Assembly: GCF_001577835.2 (NCBI RefSeq)
Contig: NC_029529.1
Span: 11,667,380-11,731,379, forward strand
From: Coturnix japonica
Lineage: Eukaryota > Chordata > Aves > Galliformes > Phasianidae
Reading direction: 5' to 3'
DNA length: 64,000 nucleotides
Shown: piece by piece, positions 12,480-26,800 of the stretch
Layout: each line of letters begins with the position of its first letter
How positions within the stretch are numbered: the stretch's first letter is position 1
Made by a program: the position numbers and the translations under genes
Notes under the pieces: generated by a model
The model's database searches: none
Told to the model about the DNA's origin: nothing
Seen by the model: the letters and a program-made list of their open reading frames with translations, nothing else

Positions 12480-12820
12480 GAACAGCGAGTATTTAGCAAG
12501 GGGGAGCCGGCAGAGGGGCGATCACATGTTCGCCCGCATGGGATTAGATGTGGCCGGTGGCGGCTGGGAGCCGAGCCCAGCGCCTGGTGTCGGGCGCTGC
12601 GAGCCCATGGCCCCGGGCAACCGGGCACAACCGCTGTAGGGCCCCGGATGATGTCCTACCTGCAGCCCCCTGGCCGGGACACGGAACGCTTCGATGGGCT
12701 TTCCCTTATTTACTGGTAAGCGGGATGGGATGCTGCCGCGTAGGGAACAGAGCTGCGCCCGGAGACCCGCGTCGCGTCTTAGGGAGCGGCGCTAAACCCA
12801 CGGAGGGATGTGATGCGCTC
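12480..12820 (+). promoter_or_regulatory. CpG-rich patch, candidate promoter of the STXBP4-like gene
   Basis: CpG density rises sharply here compared with the flanks (GGCGATC, TTCGCCCGC, GGTGTCGGGCGCTGCG, CCGCGT, GACCCGCGTCGCGTC). It starts just after the minisatellite and covers a possible first coding exon ending in a good donor at 12716. It is 5 kb upstream of the first exon I am sure of. The assignment to that gene is inference. Confidence 0.5.
12648..12715 (+). CDS. Candidate distal first coding exon of the STXBP4-like gene
   Basis: Two adjacent ATGs (12648, 12651) open a short peptide beginning MMSYLQPPGRDTERF, and the exon ends at a GTAAGC donor. Joined to an acceptor at 17809-17810 (CAGAG, then GCTGGG), the frame runs through LGWVAATSK into the ATG at 17839. 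This would lengthen the protein from 711 to 743 residues. The in-frame join and CpG context support it. No known homologue of the peptide is recognised, and the acceptor is only fair. Confidence 0.35.
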
Positions 12821-15800
12821 ATTGACCTCGCAGCTTTTGAGTGCTTAATTCTATCGATTTTGACAACGGGAGCCCCTCTCCAGAGGGAAGAGGGTGGCAG
12901 GGGAACGCTGCAGCCACAGGGAAGCACGCAGCAGCACACACTGTGGGAGGGCAGTGCATGGGGAGGGCAGAGAGGGATTGATTTATTTTGCAGACGGCAG
13001 CTGGGGAGCATCCATTCTGCTTGCAGAGACTGCGAGTGCTCCTGCTCCTCTTGCAGCCCCAGTCCTGGGATTTCCAATCTGGATGCTTCCTCTCCATGCA
13101 AAGCTTGGAAGGAGAGTGTCCATCCCATGCAGATCTATGGAGCTCCACTGGCACGGGCAGGGCTGCACCACCCGTGGCAGCGACTGCCCTGAGCCATGGG
13201 GTGACCTGGGGGCATCTGCAATGCATCCATCCCAAAATACAGACCCGGGGTTCCCTGCAGGCTGTGGCTGCAGGACGCTCCATGCGCGGGGCTCGGTGCA
13301 GATGTCTATGTAGGGCAGCTGGGAGCCGGCAGGAGCGCGGCTGCAGCCAGAGCCAGGGTTCAGAGCACGCAGCTTTAGCCGATTAACTGGGGGTCAGTGG
13401 GCCGGATCTGCACCGGCGGAGACTCGGCAGGCTCTTGGGGCCACCCCGAGCTCCAGTGCTGGCCAAACCCCAGCATCCCAACTAGGGACGAGGACCCTGC
13501 AGGCATCTGGGACCATGGATGTTTGTGGGACACAGCTGGAGTAGTCACTGAGGTGAGGGGTATGGGGTGCTGAGGTGGGTGCATGGAGTGGCAGCACCCC
13601 ATGGGGGGCATGGAGAGGGCAGAAGCTCAGGGGGAAAGCTGCATCTCACCAGAGGGCTGCCCTGTCCCTCCCTTCTGCTTTTGGGAGCAGGAAAGGCAAT
13701 GGTGTGGGACAGGCTCGTTGACCTTGTGGGTTGCATCCTGCTGCCAGTTCAGTGCCACCCATGGGTGCTGCAGTGGCTGAGGGTCAGGGAAATCAGGGTG
13801 GCACAGCACCCCAATCCCACAGCATCCCCACATCCCCAAGCACCCCCAGCCCCATGGGTCTGTGTGCTCCCCAGCTCTGCTTCCCACGCTGTGGGGTGAT
13901 ATTGCTCTACAGCTATTTTCTATGTGACAAATCTGTTCTTGTGTTGGGGTGTTGGGTCCAAACCTTCCCCAGCTTTGTGCCCCACAGCCAAGGGGAGCCC
14001 CTTACTGTGCCAGGGTTGGATCCTGTGTGCAATGGGCATCATATGCACAGGGTCTGTGTGGGGCTGTCTGGTTCCACTGCGAGCAGATGGTGGGGAGATA
14101 ACACCTCCCCAGCATGCCGATAAATATGGCCTCTGATTAAAAGATTAATTTTACAGTTTGCCATAGGGATTGGATAAATGTGGTGTGGCAGTGGGACATC
14201 ACCCTGAATGGTGGTGGCTCCGGTGCTCTGCACTGAGCACCCCTAGATGATCCTGTGGGCTTTGCCACATGGATCTGGTCCTCCTGAGCTTTGCCAGAGG
14301 GTTTGGTGATGGATCCTTAGCACACAGGGATGCTCACGGTTCGAGGATGAGGCCAAGCTCTTGCCAAGCTGCTTTTTGAGGTGTGGAGCTGCATATCTGC
14401 TGTGCTCTGCACTGGGTGAGACATCCTGTACAACTGCGATCCTTCCCCAAAGCCTTCATTTCCCCATCTCTCTGCACCCTTCTTGTTTCTCTCTCTCTCT
14501 GAGGACACACTGGGGGCCACCTGGGCTGGTTTCCTGCCACCATTCTGGTGACCCCCCCCCCATTAATTCCCTGCTCTGCAGCACTGCGGGGGCGGTGGTG
14601 ATGCTCCCTCCCGCTGCCCACTCAACCACCAGCATCCTTCCCTGCTAATAAGTTTATAACCCATCCAATCCTATGACCGAAGGGATTTAGAGAGGCAGGG
14701 AGGCTCATAATCCCGTTAACCCTTCGTGGGACCAATCCCACTGCTGAGGAGTGGCTGCAGAGCTCCGTGCAGCTCCCATTCACAGCCGGAGCTGCTGGTG
14801 TTTCTCCAGCAGTGACTTTGGCACTGTGCTGTTCCCTCTTCTGTTCAGGCTTGTCTGTAACACCCCTGATTTGAGTTCACCTGAAACAGCTCCAGGGGCA
14901 GTGTTTATGAACACGGTGTGGGTGATGCTGTGGACACTTTGCCATTGCTTCTCAGCTTTACAGCAGCCGATTATCTCTTTTTTGTTTGATTTATTATCTA
15001 CGTTTCATTGCTGATCTTCTAAGCAATGTTTTCTCATCAGACACAAACGCCTTTTCAGCCTACGCTGATGTTTTGTCATGAAACAAATGTGGGATCTTCA
15101 TTAAGCACGAGTCCAACATCAGCTCTGGGGATCTCCCAAGCATCCCTTGCTCCCAGGGTGGGGATGTGGGGGCACAGAAGGGACTGCAGAGCCGTGTCCC
15201 ATTGAGGCCACCCCTCCCACCTCAGACCTTATTACAGCTGCCTTCTGCAGCCTCAGAGTCGCTGCTGTTGAAGGACAGCTTTCTGCCTCTCCTTTAATTC
15301 CCACCCACACAAACCCTCCCAGACCCCATTCCTCCGCTAAGCCTTGATGCGAGGCTCCTGGTGGGAGCAGAGATACTGCCAACTCCTTGACCTGTTCCCA
15401 GGTCTGGCACCTCTGTCCCTCTCCTTGCCTGGCAGTAGGAGGAGGTGGCCATGTTTGTGGGTGCCACCACCCTATCCCACTCCCTCCTGCACCTCCTATT
15501 ACCTCTCACCTCCTCCAGAAGCTCATCCAACAAGCAGGGCAGGAAGGAGGAAGCAGGAAGAAACATGGAAGAGGCCAAAGTGCACTGTGATGCTTTCCCA
15601 GAAGGTCCTCTCCAAAATACAGAGAAGTGGAGAAACCCACAGCAGGGGATTACACCCATTACACAGAATGGAAATTCTCACCAGTGCTGTTGCATTGCCA
15701 TTCCATCTCATAGAATCATCCCATCATGCCCACTGACCATGTCTCTTGATGCCACATCCCCATGAGGCACTGAGTACCTTCAGGGGCAGTGACTCCCCCA

Positions 15801-17810
15801 CTGCCTGTGCAGAAGGACCAAGAAATTTTTCTTAATACTCAACCTGAATCTCCTCTGGTGCTGCACTGATTTATTAAGAGAAATCTCCAGCTTGTGAGTC
15901 AAAAGGTTAATTCTGTGAATTAATCCATGAGAAGTCCCAGAGGACTTCCTAAAACTGTACAAAACAATGTAGATTGAATATGGTTGGAAGCTCTCTCTTG
16001 CTGTGACTGTCATATAACCTTGGGAGGGTAACAGATCAGGCACCAGATCAGCTGCCAAAAAGTCCTACCCAAGGCAAACACTGTGCTGGGGTTGCTCCTG
16101 GTCCCGAAGAGGCTGTGCTCTGCATGGGAGCCACAAAACTCCTTGGCTGTCCTTGACCAGTTCACTCAGGGTCAGAACTTGGTGCTGGGACCACCAAGGG
16201 GTGGATGGGAAGGTGGATCCCAAGCAGCAAGGTGGGAGGATATTCTTTGTGGAGCCTGCCTTTGGGTGCTCTGTATCCTGGTGCACCTCTGGGGGATGGC
16301 TGGAGAGGGCATTGCTAACAGGGCTCTCAGCATGGCACTGCACAGACCATCATGCTCCAGCTGCTTTGCTCCTGGTGCCACTGACTAAATCCTTCATGCA
16401 ATGTAATGGAAACGTGAAGCCATGGCCTGAAGCAGTGATTGAGCACCAGGTGGGAAGGCAGGGCCAGCCCAGGGGAGCTCAGGTATAAGCAATACAGCTG
16501 AATGACCAGAAGGTGTGAAGCCAGGTTCCACCCCTTCCCAGACCTCATTTAAGGACTGGCAGTGGAGGTGAGGGTGTTTGATCTGGGGACCCCTGCCTAC
16601 AAGGTCTTGTAAGCCTTCTGATGGTAAGCAGCTTCTTTCCCTTATTTCTAAGCCTACTGCTGTGGTATCTGAGTGGATTCTTACTTGCTGCAGCCTGGTA
16701 CCTTGCTGTTCTGCTGTCTTGATATGCTTTTCATTGTGTGACCCTGTGTAAGTTAGGTGCTGAGTGACTTGCATTGGTGTATCACTAGGTGCATCTACAT
16801 TTGGTGTCTAGTTGGCATTCTTTCTCTAAGAGATCAGAAAGTGGTTAAATGAGTTGTGTATGAGAGCTTTGCCTACTCAAAGGCTTTCCATGGGATTTTA
16901 GTATCTCATCTGCAGTCCCCTGGATAAAAGGCACTTGAGAACTATCCACACTGAAAACACAAGGAGATCTTTTGTGTTTTCCACTGTTCTACAAGTAGCT
17001 CTGCATTGCCCATTAAGGTGGCACATGGACAATGGGAACTCTCCCATTTGCTGCTCATCCATGGGAGTGGCATCCAGCAGACATGCAAATATTGGACAGA
17101 GGGTTTACAATGGAAGAAAGACCCCATTAATAGAGCTTGACTATCCTAGGGTGCAGTACATGCGCTGTGCCACCGATCCTGGTGCCTGTTGTCCCTGCAG
17201 GATGTGTTTCTATGTCCCACCATCTACAGATGTGTGTGGCTGGGGGTGCACAGCAGGATGGAGGCGGGGAGGCTGTTGGAGGGCAGAATGCCCTTCTGAC
17301 CTCCTGATGGGCAGTGGGACAGCTGAACTCACTTCACATTAAGAAGGAAATGCTGTGGGCTGGAAAAGATACTAAAAGAAAAACAAACAAAAAACCTCTC
17401 CAAAACTAAACCCTTGAGTGCTACAATCTGTTACTGCTTCCAAAGCTTTGCTACAGACTTAAAGTCTTTAGGGATGCTGAGGATGCTTGTCCTGCACTGA
17501 TCACTTCCCTTCATCTTTGTAGGGTATGTGCCTAGGGATGAATAATAGGGTGCTCCCAAATAATTATTCTACTCTTTTAATGGGGGGGGATGAGGGGTGT
17601 TCTGGAGCATCTCTGTTTGCCTGCTCAGAAAGGCGCTCACAATGGGCAGCGTTGGCTCTGTTTGGCTTGCATAAGCTTTAATCTAAAGTTGGAGATGTTT
17701 TTAGCTGATCTGTGTTAATGTTGGGTGGAATTAACATGCATACGGGGGCACCATGTGATCCCTGCCCTCCCCATTTTGCCTCGCTTTAACCGATTCCTGC
17801 CAAATCAGAG
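12821..17810. other. Probable first intron or upstream spacer of the STXBP4-like gene
   Basis: No recognisable exon was found in this 5 kb stretch. It holds one weak CR1 fragment near 15.7 kb and a few homopolymer runs (C at about 14552, G at about 17582). Confidence 0.5.
15707..15870 (-). mobile_element. Old CR1 fragment
   Basis: The sequence begins with CATAGAATCATCCCATCATG and continues with words like the antisense CR1 3' end (GTCTCTTGATGCCACATCCC, then an AATCTCC-like motif). It is strongly diverged. Confidence 0.55.
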
Positions 17811-17838
17811 GCTGGGCTGGGTTGCCGCCACCAGCAAG

Positions 17839-17885
17839 ATGCCCGCAGTCTCCGTGCTCTACAAAGGAGCCATCATCATCAGCAG
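17839..17885 (+). CDS. STXBP4-like exon 1 (from the internal ATG)
   Basis: The exon gives 15 codons plus two bases, beginning [15 protein letters not shown], with a GTGACA donor. The exon itself may begin at 17811 if the distal first exon is used; the frame is open back to that acceptor. Confidence 0.7.
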
Positions 17886-20800
17886 GTGACACAGCGGAGA
17901 GGTCGGGGAGGGGGTGTGGGGGGGTTCTGGGGATCCTCTGTAGTGGGTCTTGGGCTCCTTGAGTTGGGGTCAGCATCTGATGGCATCAGCAGGCATCTGT
18001 TATACTGACACCTCTACCATTGTGTTGCGTTTCAGGTTGGCTTGAGCTGTTTCTTTTTGTTCCCGATGGTGTTTTCTCAAATATTTAATCAAAATTACTC
18101 TGGCAAACAGGAATGGTTGTCCTCGGTTGGGGTTGGTGTTGAGTTGGCCTCCCGGTCACCCTCTAAATACCATCTTCTGGCAGTGTGCAATGGGGCCAGC
18201 TGTTTGTCTGGGCTACTGAATGCATGGAACGTTTCAAGAACATCAAGGGGGGAGGTGGTTTGTAATAAGGATATTTTTGAAAGGTGTTTTGGGGGTTGAT
18301 CTGAAGTCCTGGAGGCTCCTTCCCCTCTTGCTGGGTTCTGAGCTATGTGTTGTGTCCCCTTGTCCTCCATTAGCTGCATCTGGTAAGAATTTGGGACCTA
18401 ATCTTGATTCAGAAGTTTGTTTTTGTAATCTTGATTCAGAAGTTTGTTTTTGTCTTGCAAATGAAATTCTAGGAAAAGGAGCATTTTGGAAGAGCAGCCC
18501 CACAGTTGATAATCCCATGCCTGGCTGTGGGCTGCTCACACAAAGTCCACTATTCCCATGGTGCAGCCTTGCAGAGCTGCAGCAGTGTTCTAAAGCCTGG
18601 CTTCGTTAAACCAAATTTATAAGTAATATAAAAGAGAGAAGGAAGAGTAGAGAGGGTAGAATGCGACTTGGCATGGGGAACGTGAAGATTTCAGTTGCTC
18701 TCTTCCCTGCTTTGGCTTGTGTTGAGAAACTCCCACCTTCAACCTGGCAGAGCAGATCCCTGCAGGAGGGGTGGAGGTGTGGGAAAACAGCCCCTGCCTC
18801 CTTGTGTTCTGCTGTGTGTGTTACAAAACCCCAGCAGTCGGTTTCGCCTGGTTTTCCTCATTATGGACTGTGTCTATTTGTGAAACTGGTATGTTCTCGG
18901 AGCACTGGTCTGGCCCTGATCTCATTTCCCAGAGCTGGACAGCTGTCCGGCCCTGTTAATCTGGGGTAATGAATCGCAGACAGGTCCATCAGCTTTGCTG
19001 GGTGGGGAGGATGATGTCCAGCACTGCACATATTCTCTCATTTAGCTGCATAAACCCCTGGGGGTGGCAGGGGGGCTGCATTTTGCCAGCATAGGCTTAA
19101 TATATCAGTGTGACTCTCGGCTGGTGCCCCTTGGTCATCCCATGGGAATCCCTTGTTGTAGTGGTAGGGCTGCTGTGGGTTTGTTGGACACGAGTGGCAA
19201 TTTATAGCAGCCCATGAAAGAATTATGCTTCTCATCTCTCTCCCAGGACTCTCATGGGACCATATGGGATGGATCGAACTGTGCATTGCTTTGAATTCTA
19301 CGACTGTGCCAATGGACTGGGTGAGTATTCAGACCTCAAGACCTGAATCTGGGGAAGCCCCAGCATCCCTCATGTCACAACATTAGTGTTATGATCTGTT
19401 CCTTGTCTGAAAGGTTGGATGGGACCCTGGGCAGCCTGATCTAGTGGATAGCAAATGTACCCATGCAGAGAGGTTGAAGCTCAATGCTTTCAAGGTCCTG
19501 TGTAATCTAAGCCATCTATAACCCTATGAAATCTGGTATTGGTTCTTGTGTCTGTATGTGCTGAGCATTTGACAGCACCTTTCACAGCTGAGGCACTGAA
19601 ATAAGGTCAACATTCTGATTAATTCTCTATTGTTGAGCAGCTGCAGTGCTGATGTGTGGGAACCCTGGGGTAGGGTCTGAATAGGATTGAGGTGGGAAGG
19701 TTTATCACACCTTTCTGCAGGTCTTGCTGATTTCTCTACATTAAAACAAACATAAAAAATTCCAAGCACTTTCTATGCCCATGCCAGTGTCCCGGCCCCA
19801 GGAAATCCTGGAGATGGGTCTATCTGAGAGCAGGCTGGATCCCATTGGAAACTCCAGCCCAGAGGTATGAGTGTGAACACAATGAATCAGCCATCCTTTG
19901 TAGGCACCAAACATCAAAGCAGAGGGAAAAGGGAAAGGAGATGGTCATACCCATCCAAACGTGAGAAACCGCCTTAGGCTCATGGAAGGCAGCTGCAAAG
20001 GATCCAGTACAGCACCTCCTTCCACCCCTGTGCTCCCAGCAGCAATCAGCCTGCAGAGCTTATGGGGTCCCTAGATGACCAGCTGGGCACCCAACCCAAG
20101 AGTCAAACTCCTCAGGCTTCCCAAGACCACCTGTTAATTAGAGGTTGTTCCCAGCTCCTGGCCGATGAGGCTTTCCTGGCTCTTCTCTCTTGGCCTTCCA
20201 CTCATAAGGCCCATGGGAACTCAGAAATTTCTTTGCTTGCTGGCTATTTTAATATCAGGAGGTGTATTTGGTTGATGAGTTTGGTAGATTTGGTTGAGTT
20301 GATGGGTTTTAAAGGAGGAGATCCAGGAAAAGCAGCCTTGTGCTGTGCTGCTGGTATGTGGAACTGTGTGGGTTTTCCAGTGCCATCACCACTTTTCTCC
20401 ATGCTTCTTCCCTGTGGATCCAGGTGTTTTTGCAGCCTGGTTTCTGACAGGCAGCACCAGCCTGCTTGGTGCTGGACAAATGGGTCAGCATTTGGCCTGA
20501 ATCTATGGGAACCCACTTGTGAACCTGGGCAGGAGTTCAAAGGGGTTACCTGGCGGCACCAGAACCAAGGTTTGGTATTAAAGAATGGTCATCAAAGGGA
20601 AGTGATGCTTAAGGAGCATTTCTTAGAAATGCTGAGATCCCATTAACTTGACCTTCATCTTCTTAGGACAGGGAAGGGAGCAATTCACCTGCAATCTGTC
20701 CCTTCCTCCAGACAGAAGGAGTTGGCTGGGGCTGCAAGATCAACAGAGGGATTACGGGAAATGTAATTGAACATTGCTAGCTTAAGCACAAAGCAGGCAG

Positions 20801-23800
20801 GCACAGCCTGTGCTGACAGCCAGGGCTGCAGCACGGTCCTGCTGGGGCTGGTGTCCCCCTAGAAAGTGAATTTCACTGGTGAGGTGGCAGAAGAGGGTTT
20901 GGGTTCCCATGCTTGGAGCAGACCCCATGCTGCTGGGATGTCCAGGGATGAAGGCTGTTGGGCCAAACAACCGGATTAGCCAGAGCACCCCTGACCCGTG
21001 GTACAGAGCTGCCTGGCGAGCCAGGAGCAGGTGAGATTATAGGGCTGAGAAGTTGAGAACTGCAACACTGGCATTAGTGGGAGCAGGATTAGATGCAGCT
21101 GGGAAGCTCGAGAGTCTCAAAAATATATAGGATTGCTAGGTATCTGGAGAAAGCTTTATTTTGGTTTGTGTTAACTGCATTCCCACCTGGAATTTCCCCG
21201 TAAGTCTTTTTTTCCTACAGAAGAGAAATGAGTGGGGTCACCAAAATTGGCTCCTGGACCTCTGCCAGAATAGGAAGATTAAAGACAGAGATCTAAAATA
21301 GGCTAGATTATCTGGCCCTGAGTATGACTTAATAAGCATTATACCAGGACTTTGATGCTGTGATAATTAAAGAGCCGTTATTTACCTAAACTTGGTTTCA
21401 GATAGAAACTCAATTGAAATAGGTGTTTATAAAACATGAGGGTTCTCAGGGATGTTAGCCAAGCTGTAGAAATCCCAAACAAAGCCCTGAGGGGCAGCGG
21501 GTGGTGGGGGCTGAACATCACACCTGCTCTGGGCTGGGACCCCCATATGGGACAGGTTGTGTTTATCACTGCCAGCTTCAAGATATCCCATTGTTCAGCA
21601 CCAAACTCAGGCCTGGGTATTGACTCCTTGGTGCAACACTCTCTTGGTTAAGGAGAGGAAAAAAGGGGCTTGGGGGTGTTTTTTTCCTCCTTTGTCGAAG
21701 TTTGAGAGTGGCTCGGAGTAATGCTGTGAGTAATCACTGATTTTAATAACAAGATCGGATTTTCCCCTGACATTGTTGGGGATAAAGGAGGATTTGTAGA
21801 TAGTTTGGCTATATTAAGCCATTATTACAATTGAGTTGCAGACACAAAAGAGAAATGAGTCATTATTCAGTTGATACGTGGGAGGCGGTAGTGAATGGGC
21901 ATCATGGTGATGCTGGAGGCATCTGGTCCCACCCCCCTGCAATGAACAGGGACACCTACAGCTCCATCAGTGCTCAGACCCCATCCAGCCTGAGCTTGGA
22001 TGTGCGCAGGGATGGGGCTCCATCTCTGTGCCAGGGCCTCACCTCCTGTATCATTGCCTGGGAGAAGCAGCAATGATTGCATGTGTACGTGGCTGAAATG
22101 TAAAATTAAGATAATCTGTGTTTTATTGCAGTTTTAACAGGGATAGCTGGAAATTGCTGGGCCCCTAGGGCTTAGGATACAGTGGGCACAGAGCAGTGGG
22201 TAGACACTGTGCTGCTGTCCCCAGGAGGTCCTGAGCTGGGGCCAACACTAGGGCATGTCCCTGCTGCTGAGCCACTGTCCTCAGTCTGCCCTCCTGGCCA
22301 CAGCAGCAAAATGCCCGACCGGCGGGTCCTGGGGCAGATTTGTTAATTAAAGCCAGGCTTTTTAATCCTTCTGTCTGCAGCCTGTATCTTCCAAGTGGGA
22401 TTTAATGACAGTGGGTAAATAAGACTCTTGTGCCTCTTCCAGCTTATGTGTGCCAGCGGGGACATGGCCATGCAGTGCCAGCCTGTGGTGAAGGCACCCG
22501 TGGGGCATGGAGAGCTGCACAGCCCCAAAAGCCACCCCTGTGCTTTACCACAACAGCACCCAATGAGTCTCATCAGGGGCATATACAAGGACAGAATCAC
22601 TGCCCTTTCCCAGCACTGACCACTTTAACTTCAAACACTGAGTTTTCAGTAGTTGGGAGGCAGTTCCTCCTTGCTTGAGAGCCCCTCAAAGTGGAGGAGT
22701 TGCTCCCAGGTGCTCTTGGCCTCTGTTCTGTATTATTATCCTACTGCTGGTGTAGGTCTTATCACAGATATGGTTTGCAACAAGTCATAGATTCAAGAGG
22801 CAGCTGGTTCATGCCTTTGTGCTTCTCCTCCTCCAGGAATTAAGGTGATCGGTGGCATCAAGGAGCTCACTGGAGAAGAATATGGAGTTTATGTCAAGAG
22901 GATCCTGCCAGGGGGTGTTGCTTATGCTGATGGTGAGTGAAATATGGAAGAGGGTGGTTGGAAAAGCCAGAGGATGGTATATTCTATATGCTGCTTTGTT
23001 GGGCATTTTGGGTCTTTCCTCCTGGATTCCCCAGTAGCAGAGTTGGGTTTAGTGATGATAATCACTGCAATGAAGGAGAGCAGCCTTTGGGCTCTGCAGC
23101 TTTTATAGGATTGCTTTGTGTCTTTAAGCCAAGCTCTATCCCCACCACATGAAGCTGACTCCACTTCTCTGCATGCAGTGATCGCTTGCGATTGCGTGCG
23201 GCAATGGGATGACTTTTTCAGCTCAGTGGGTATTAGGCAAAGGGTCTACGGAGTTCAACTTTTAGAACTTAATCCAAGAAGATTTATTTTTTTTCCCCCC
23301 AATGTAACAACATCATTTTTCCATCCAAAGCAGAAAAATCAGGAACAGGTGGAGGTGCCACTTGTGGGCTTTTTCCTTGACCTTAGATTGAATTGAGCAA
23401 AAGTTTTATGTCATTTTTGCCTGCAGCATGGGAGGCCTCTGATGTTGGCAGAGTTTTACAGGGACGTGGTAGAAACTTCATTTAGGGATACCTTGAAAAA
23501 CAAGTTGGATGAGCATCTTGGAGAGACCCATGCATATTTCATTCTGTCTCTGAGCAAAGGCAGGAACAGCCCAACCTCTCTAAGTCCCTTCCAGCTGTAT
23601 TTTCTGCAGGTTTTTATCCATTAGTTTTCTCTTCTAGGGCGCCTGCAGCCAGGAGACCAGATCCTGGAGGTCAATGGAGATTCTCTAATTGGGGTTACCA
23701 GCGAGAGGTATTGTATCCAGACAGAAATCTTGCATTCCTCTTGGTTTTGTGTGATTCTGTGAAGTGGTTTAGGCTGCAGGTTGTGTGAAGGACACCAGGG

Positions 23801-26800
23801 CATTGCTTTGTCTGTGCTCTGTTGCAAACAAAGGGATTCTGCACCCTACATTCTTCCCAAGGGCCAACTTGGGAATCATCAAATGAGAAGTTTGTGTGTG
23901 AATATAGACTGGTTTAATGTGAGCTTTGACATATGGCTGGGTGAGCACAGTGCAGCCCCACTCTGACATGGCACATTGTGGTTCTTGTTCCACAGGGCTG
24001 TGGATATCCTGAGGACAGCATCAGCCACCAGCCACATGCGCCTTCTGATAGCCCGCGATGATGATGCCAGGTGAGGGGTGGCATCTTGCATTGGGAGGGT
24101 TGACAGTGGCATTTGTTGGCACCTGGGGGGCATTTGCAGGACGGGGCTTCAAGACCATGGTAAAGATAGAGGTGGCCAGGAGTCTTTGGCTGAGGGCAGG
24201 ATGGGCATGGGAAGGCTCCTCCAGCTCTGCTGTGTGGTGTTGAGTTGCCTACAGCTTATGGCACCCCATACAGAGCTCTGGGTGAAGATGTGCAAGGACA
24301 GTAGGAACTTCTCTTTCCTTTTCAGTTGGTTGCATTGAGTCTTCCTTCACACTGCCTTTCCCAGTGGATTCCTCCCTCCCAAGGGAGGATGTGTTGTTTC
24401 TCTCTAGAACCTCTCCCTTTGAGGTTTTGCTTCCTTTAGAGGTAAACTGAGGCACTGAAAGGAGAAAGAAAGAGTTCATTTTGGTCTTGGCTGGATGATA
24501 ATGATGGTGGCACAAGGGCAGGATTGTGGAAAGCCAGGTCTGGGATGAGATGCTCACATCTGAGGGGGGATCTGGTGCAGCGTGCTGAAGCATCATCTTT
24601 TGGCACATGTGGGACATTGAGGTGCACCAGGAACCACAGACGTGAGCTGAGGGAAGGCCAGGTGCTGTCATGGGCTTTGTGCTGCAGGTTGCCATGTTGC
24701 TTTCTCAATGCACCCATGTCCCATTAGTGTAAGAGACTGTGTTTTCATTTCTTATCCATTAACAGCCATGGAGCATCACCCCCTTAGCTCAGCAGTGAGA
24801 GTGCTGTAATGACAGGGCTGAGATGCATTATATTCTGGAGGAAGGAGTATTTGGTATTAATGACAGACTACTTCTTTTATTGTGCTTTATAAGTGGAAAT
24901 TGCATCCTAAATAATGACACAAAGCCTGAGTCCCTCAGTAGGTGCCGCAGATGCTCTGGCTGAGGCCATCAGGTTGCTATAAACAGGGACACTCAGTTCT
25001 TCATTGACTTCTGTCTGCTCTGAGCTGCTCAGGCCCCTCGACCTCACCTCTTAATATTGTAAACTACAGCAGATGGTTCTTTAAAGCATCCCCACTCGTG
25101 GCTCTGGCTGCAGCTCCTGTGATGCAGTGCAGAGCCTGGCTGGGGGCAGGCAGACCTCCAGCACTGTGCTCAGCCTCCGTCTGCTCATCCGTTAAATCTA
25201 CATAAGGTTACCCAGAGGGACAGGGGGAAAAGTAAGCAGTTTATTTATGGTGGGTTGGCTTTGTTTTTGGTAAAGATTTGCAGAGATTTCGCTTACATAA
25301 TAATCTCAGAGATGAAGCATCTCCAGGATGAAGGGCTGTGGAACAAGGAAGGAGGATTTTCCTCCTTCCTACCTACTCTTTTTTTTCCTTACATCTGCCT
25401 TCATTTTTACAATGCCATGTCAGCTTTCCAGGCCATGGGCTGAGCACCACCCTGCAGCTTTTCTTTGCACAGCGGGGGAGGAAAGGCGATGGCTCTGGAT
25501 TTGGAAGAAGATTTGCCCTGCCTGCCAATTTTCCCCATGACTCAGCTGAGTAGCATTTTGCTGTGGTTGCCCTTGGGTGAATTTGACTTATAAACGCTAT
25601 TATTTGTCCCTGAAGTTAATTATAAGCCCCAATTACCTGTGCTGGTAATGGATCTCAGTCCTGGCATGTATAAGATGCGTGCTTTCGGCCTGGAAAATCA
25701 GGCATCCTGCAGAGAGCTGCAGTAATGCTAGGGCTTGGAGCAGAGCATTCAGATTTAGAGCTGGGCGCTCTGGAGGACAGTTGGTTCTCATTTCATCTGT
25801 GCTCCTTTTTGGCTAATGAGGATAATTTTATTGCATACATGTAATCATTGTTTATTCATCCTCAGCCCCAAAGTTACAATAGCTCCTTGTTTCCGTGGGC
25901 TGTGCTGATACCATGCCGGTCTTTCAGGTTTATCAGTGTGAGAAAGCCTTCCTGTGCTGCACCTCCTAGCACAGCATAGCTGGTGTTTGGTCACACATCT
26001 GAGCACGATGCATGCGGGTCATCTTGTCAAAAAACGGGCTGATGTGTTAATCATGCCTTTCCATATGCAGTGATTGCAACACACATAGAGCATATGTGTG
26101 GTGATCCCCTTAGCCTGCAAGCTCCAGCTGTGGGTGGGAGCTTGCTCCTGTGGCTGCTCTCATAGAATAGTTTGAGTTGAAGGGACCTTTAGAAGTCATC
26201 TGGTCTCACTGCATGTGATGAACAGGGACGGTCATAGCTCCATCAGGTGCTTGGAGCACATCCAGCCTGAAAATCCTCAGCAAGCCTGACATCCCAGGCT
26301 CTTTAGCTGCTCTTAAGAGAGAAGCACATTCTTTCATCCCAAAGCCACGATGCATGTGTGCCCACTGCTGCTTTCCAGGCACCTGTGTGGATCCATGGAT
26401 ACAGATCATTGCCCACCTCAGAGCTCAAAATGCCACAGCTGCTGTTTGATGGGTGTGAGAAAACAGCCTTGCTGGCTGCTTGCATCATGGTTGCAGCTCT
26501 TTGGGTTCAGGGTTCCACTGCCCTGCAGGCTTTATTTATTGAGACGCTATTAATGAGAGCAGTGTCCCAGGCTCCTCTCTCCCCAGTCTTAGTTCAGGGC
26601 TCAGGCTTCCAGACGCGGTGCTCTCACGTCACCTTTGATGTTGGACTCACCCTTTGTTCTCCCAAGAACAAAAGAGCAGGACAAAAAGGTATTATGAGAT
26701 AAAACAGCAATATTCTGCGGGAAGATTGACCCCCTGCTGCTTAATCTACTGCAAAGTCAGCCGCAGCTGGCTGCTGCTGCATTGCCATCATCAACTCCAC

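Noticed and set aside
11649-12719. A 356-codon opening on the plus strand and several overlapping minus-strand openings
   Set aside because: They are made by the CCATG/CATGC minisatellite, whose words contain no stop codons. The peptides are repeats of the same few residues in every frame.
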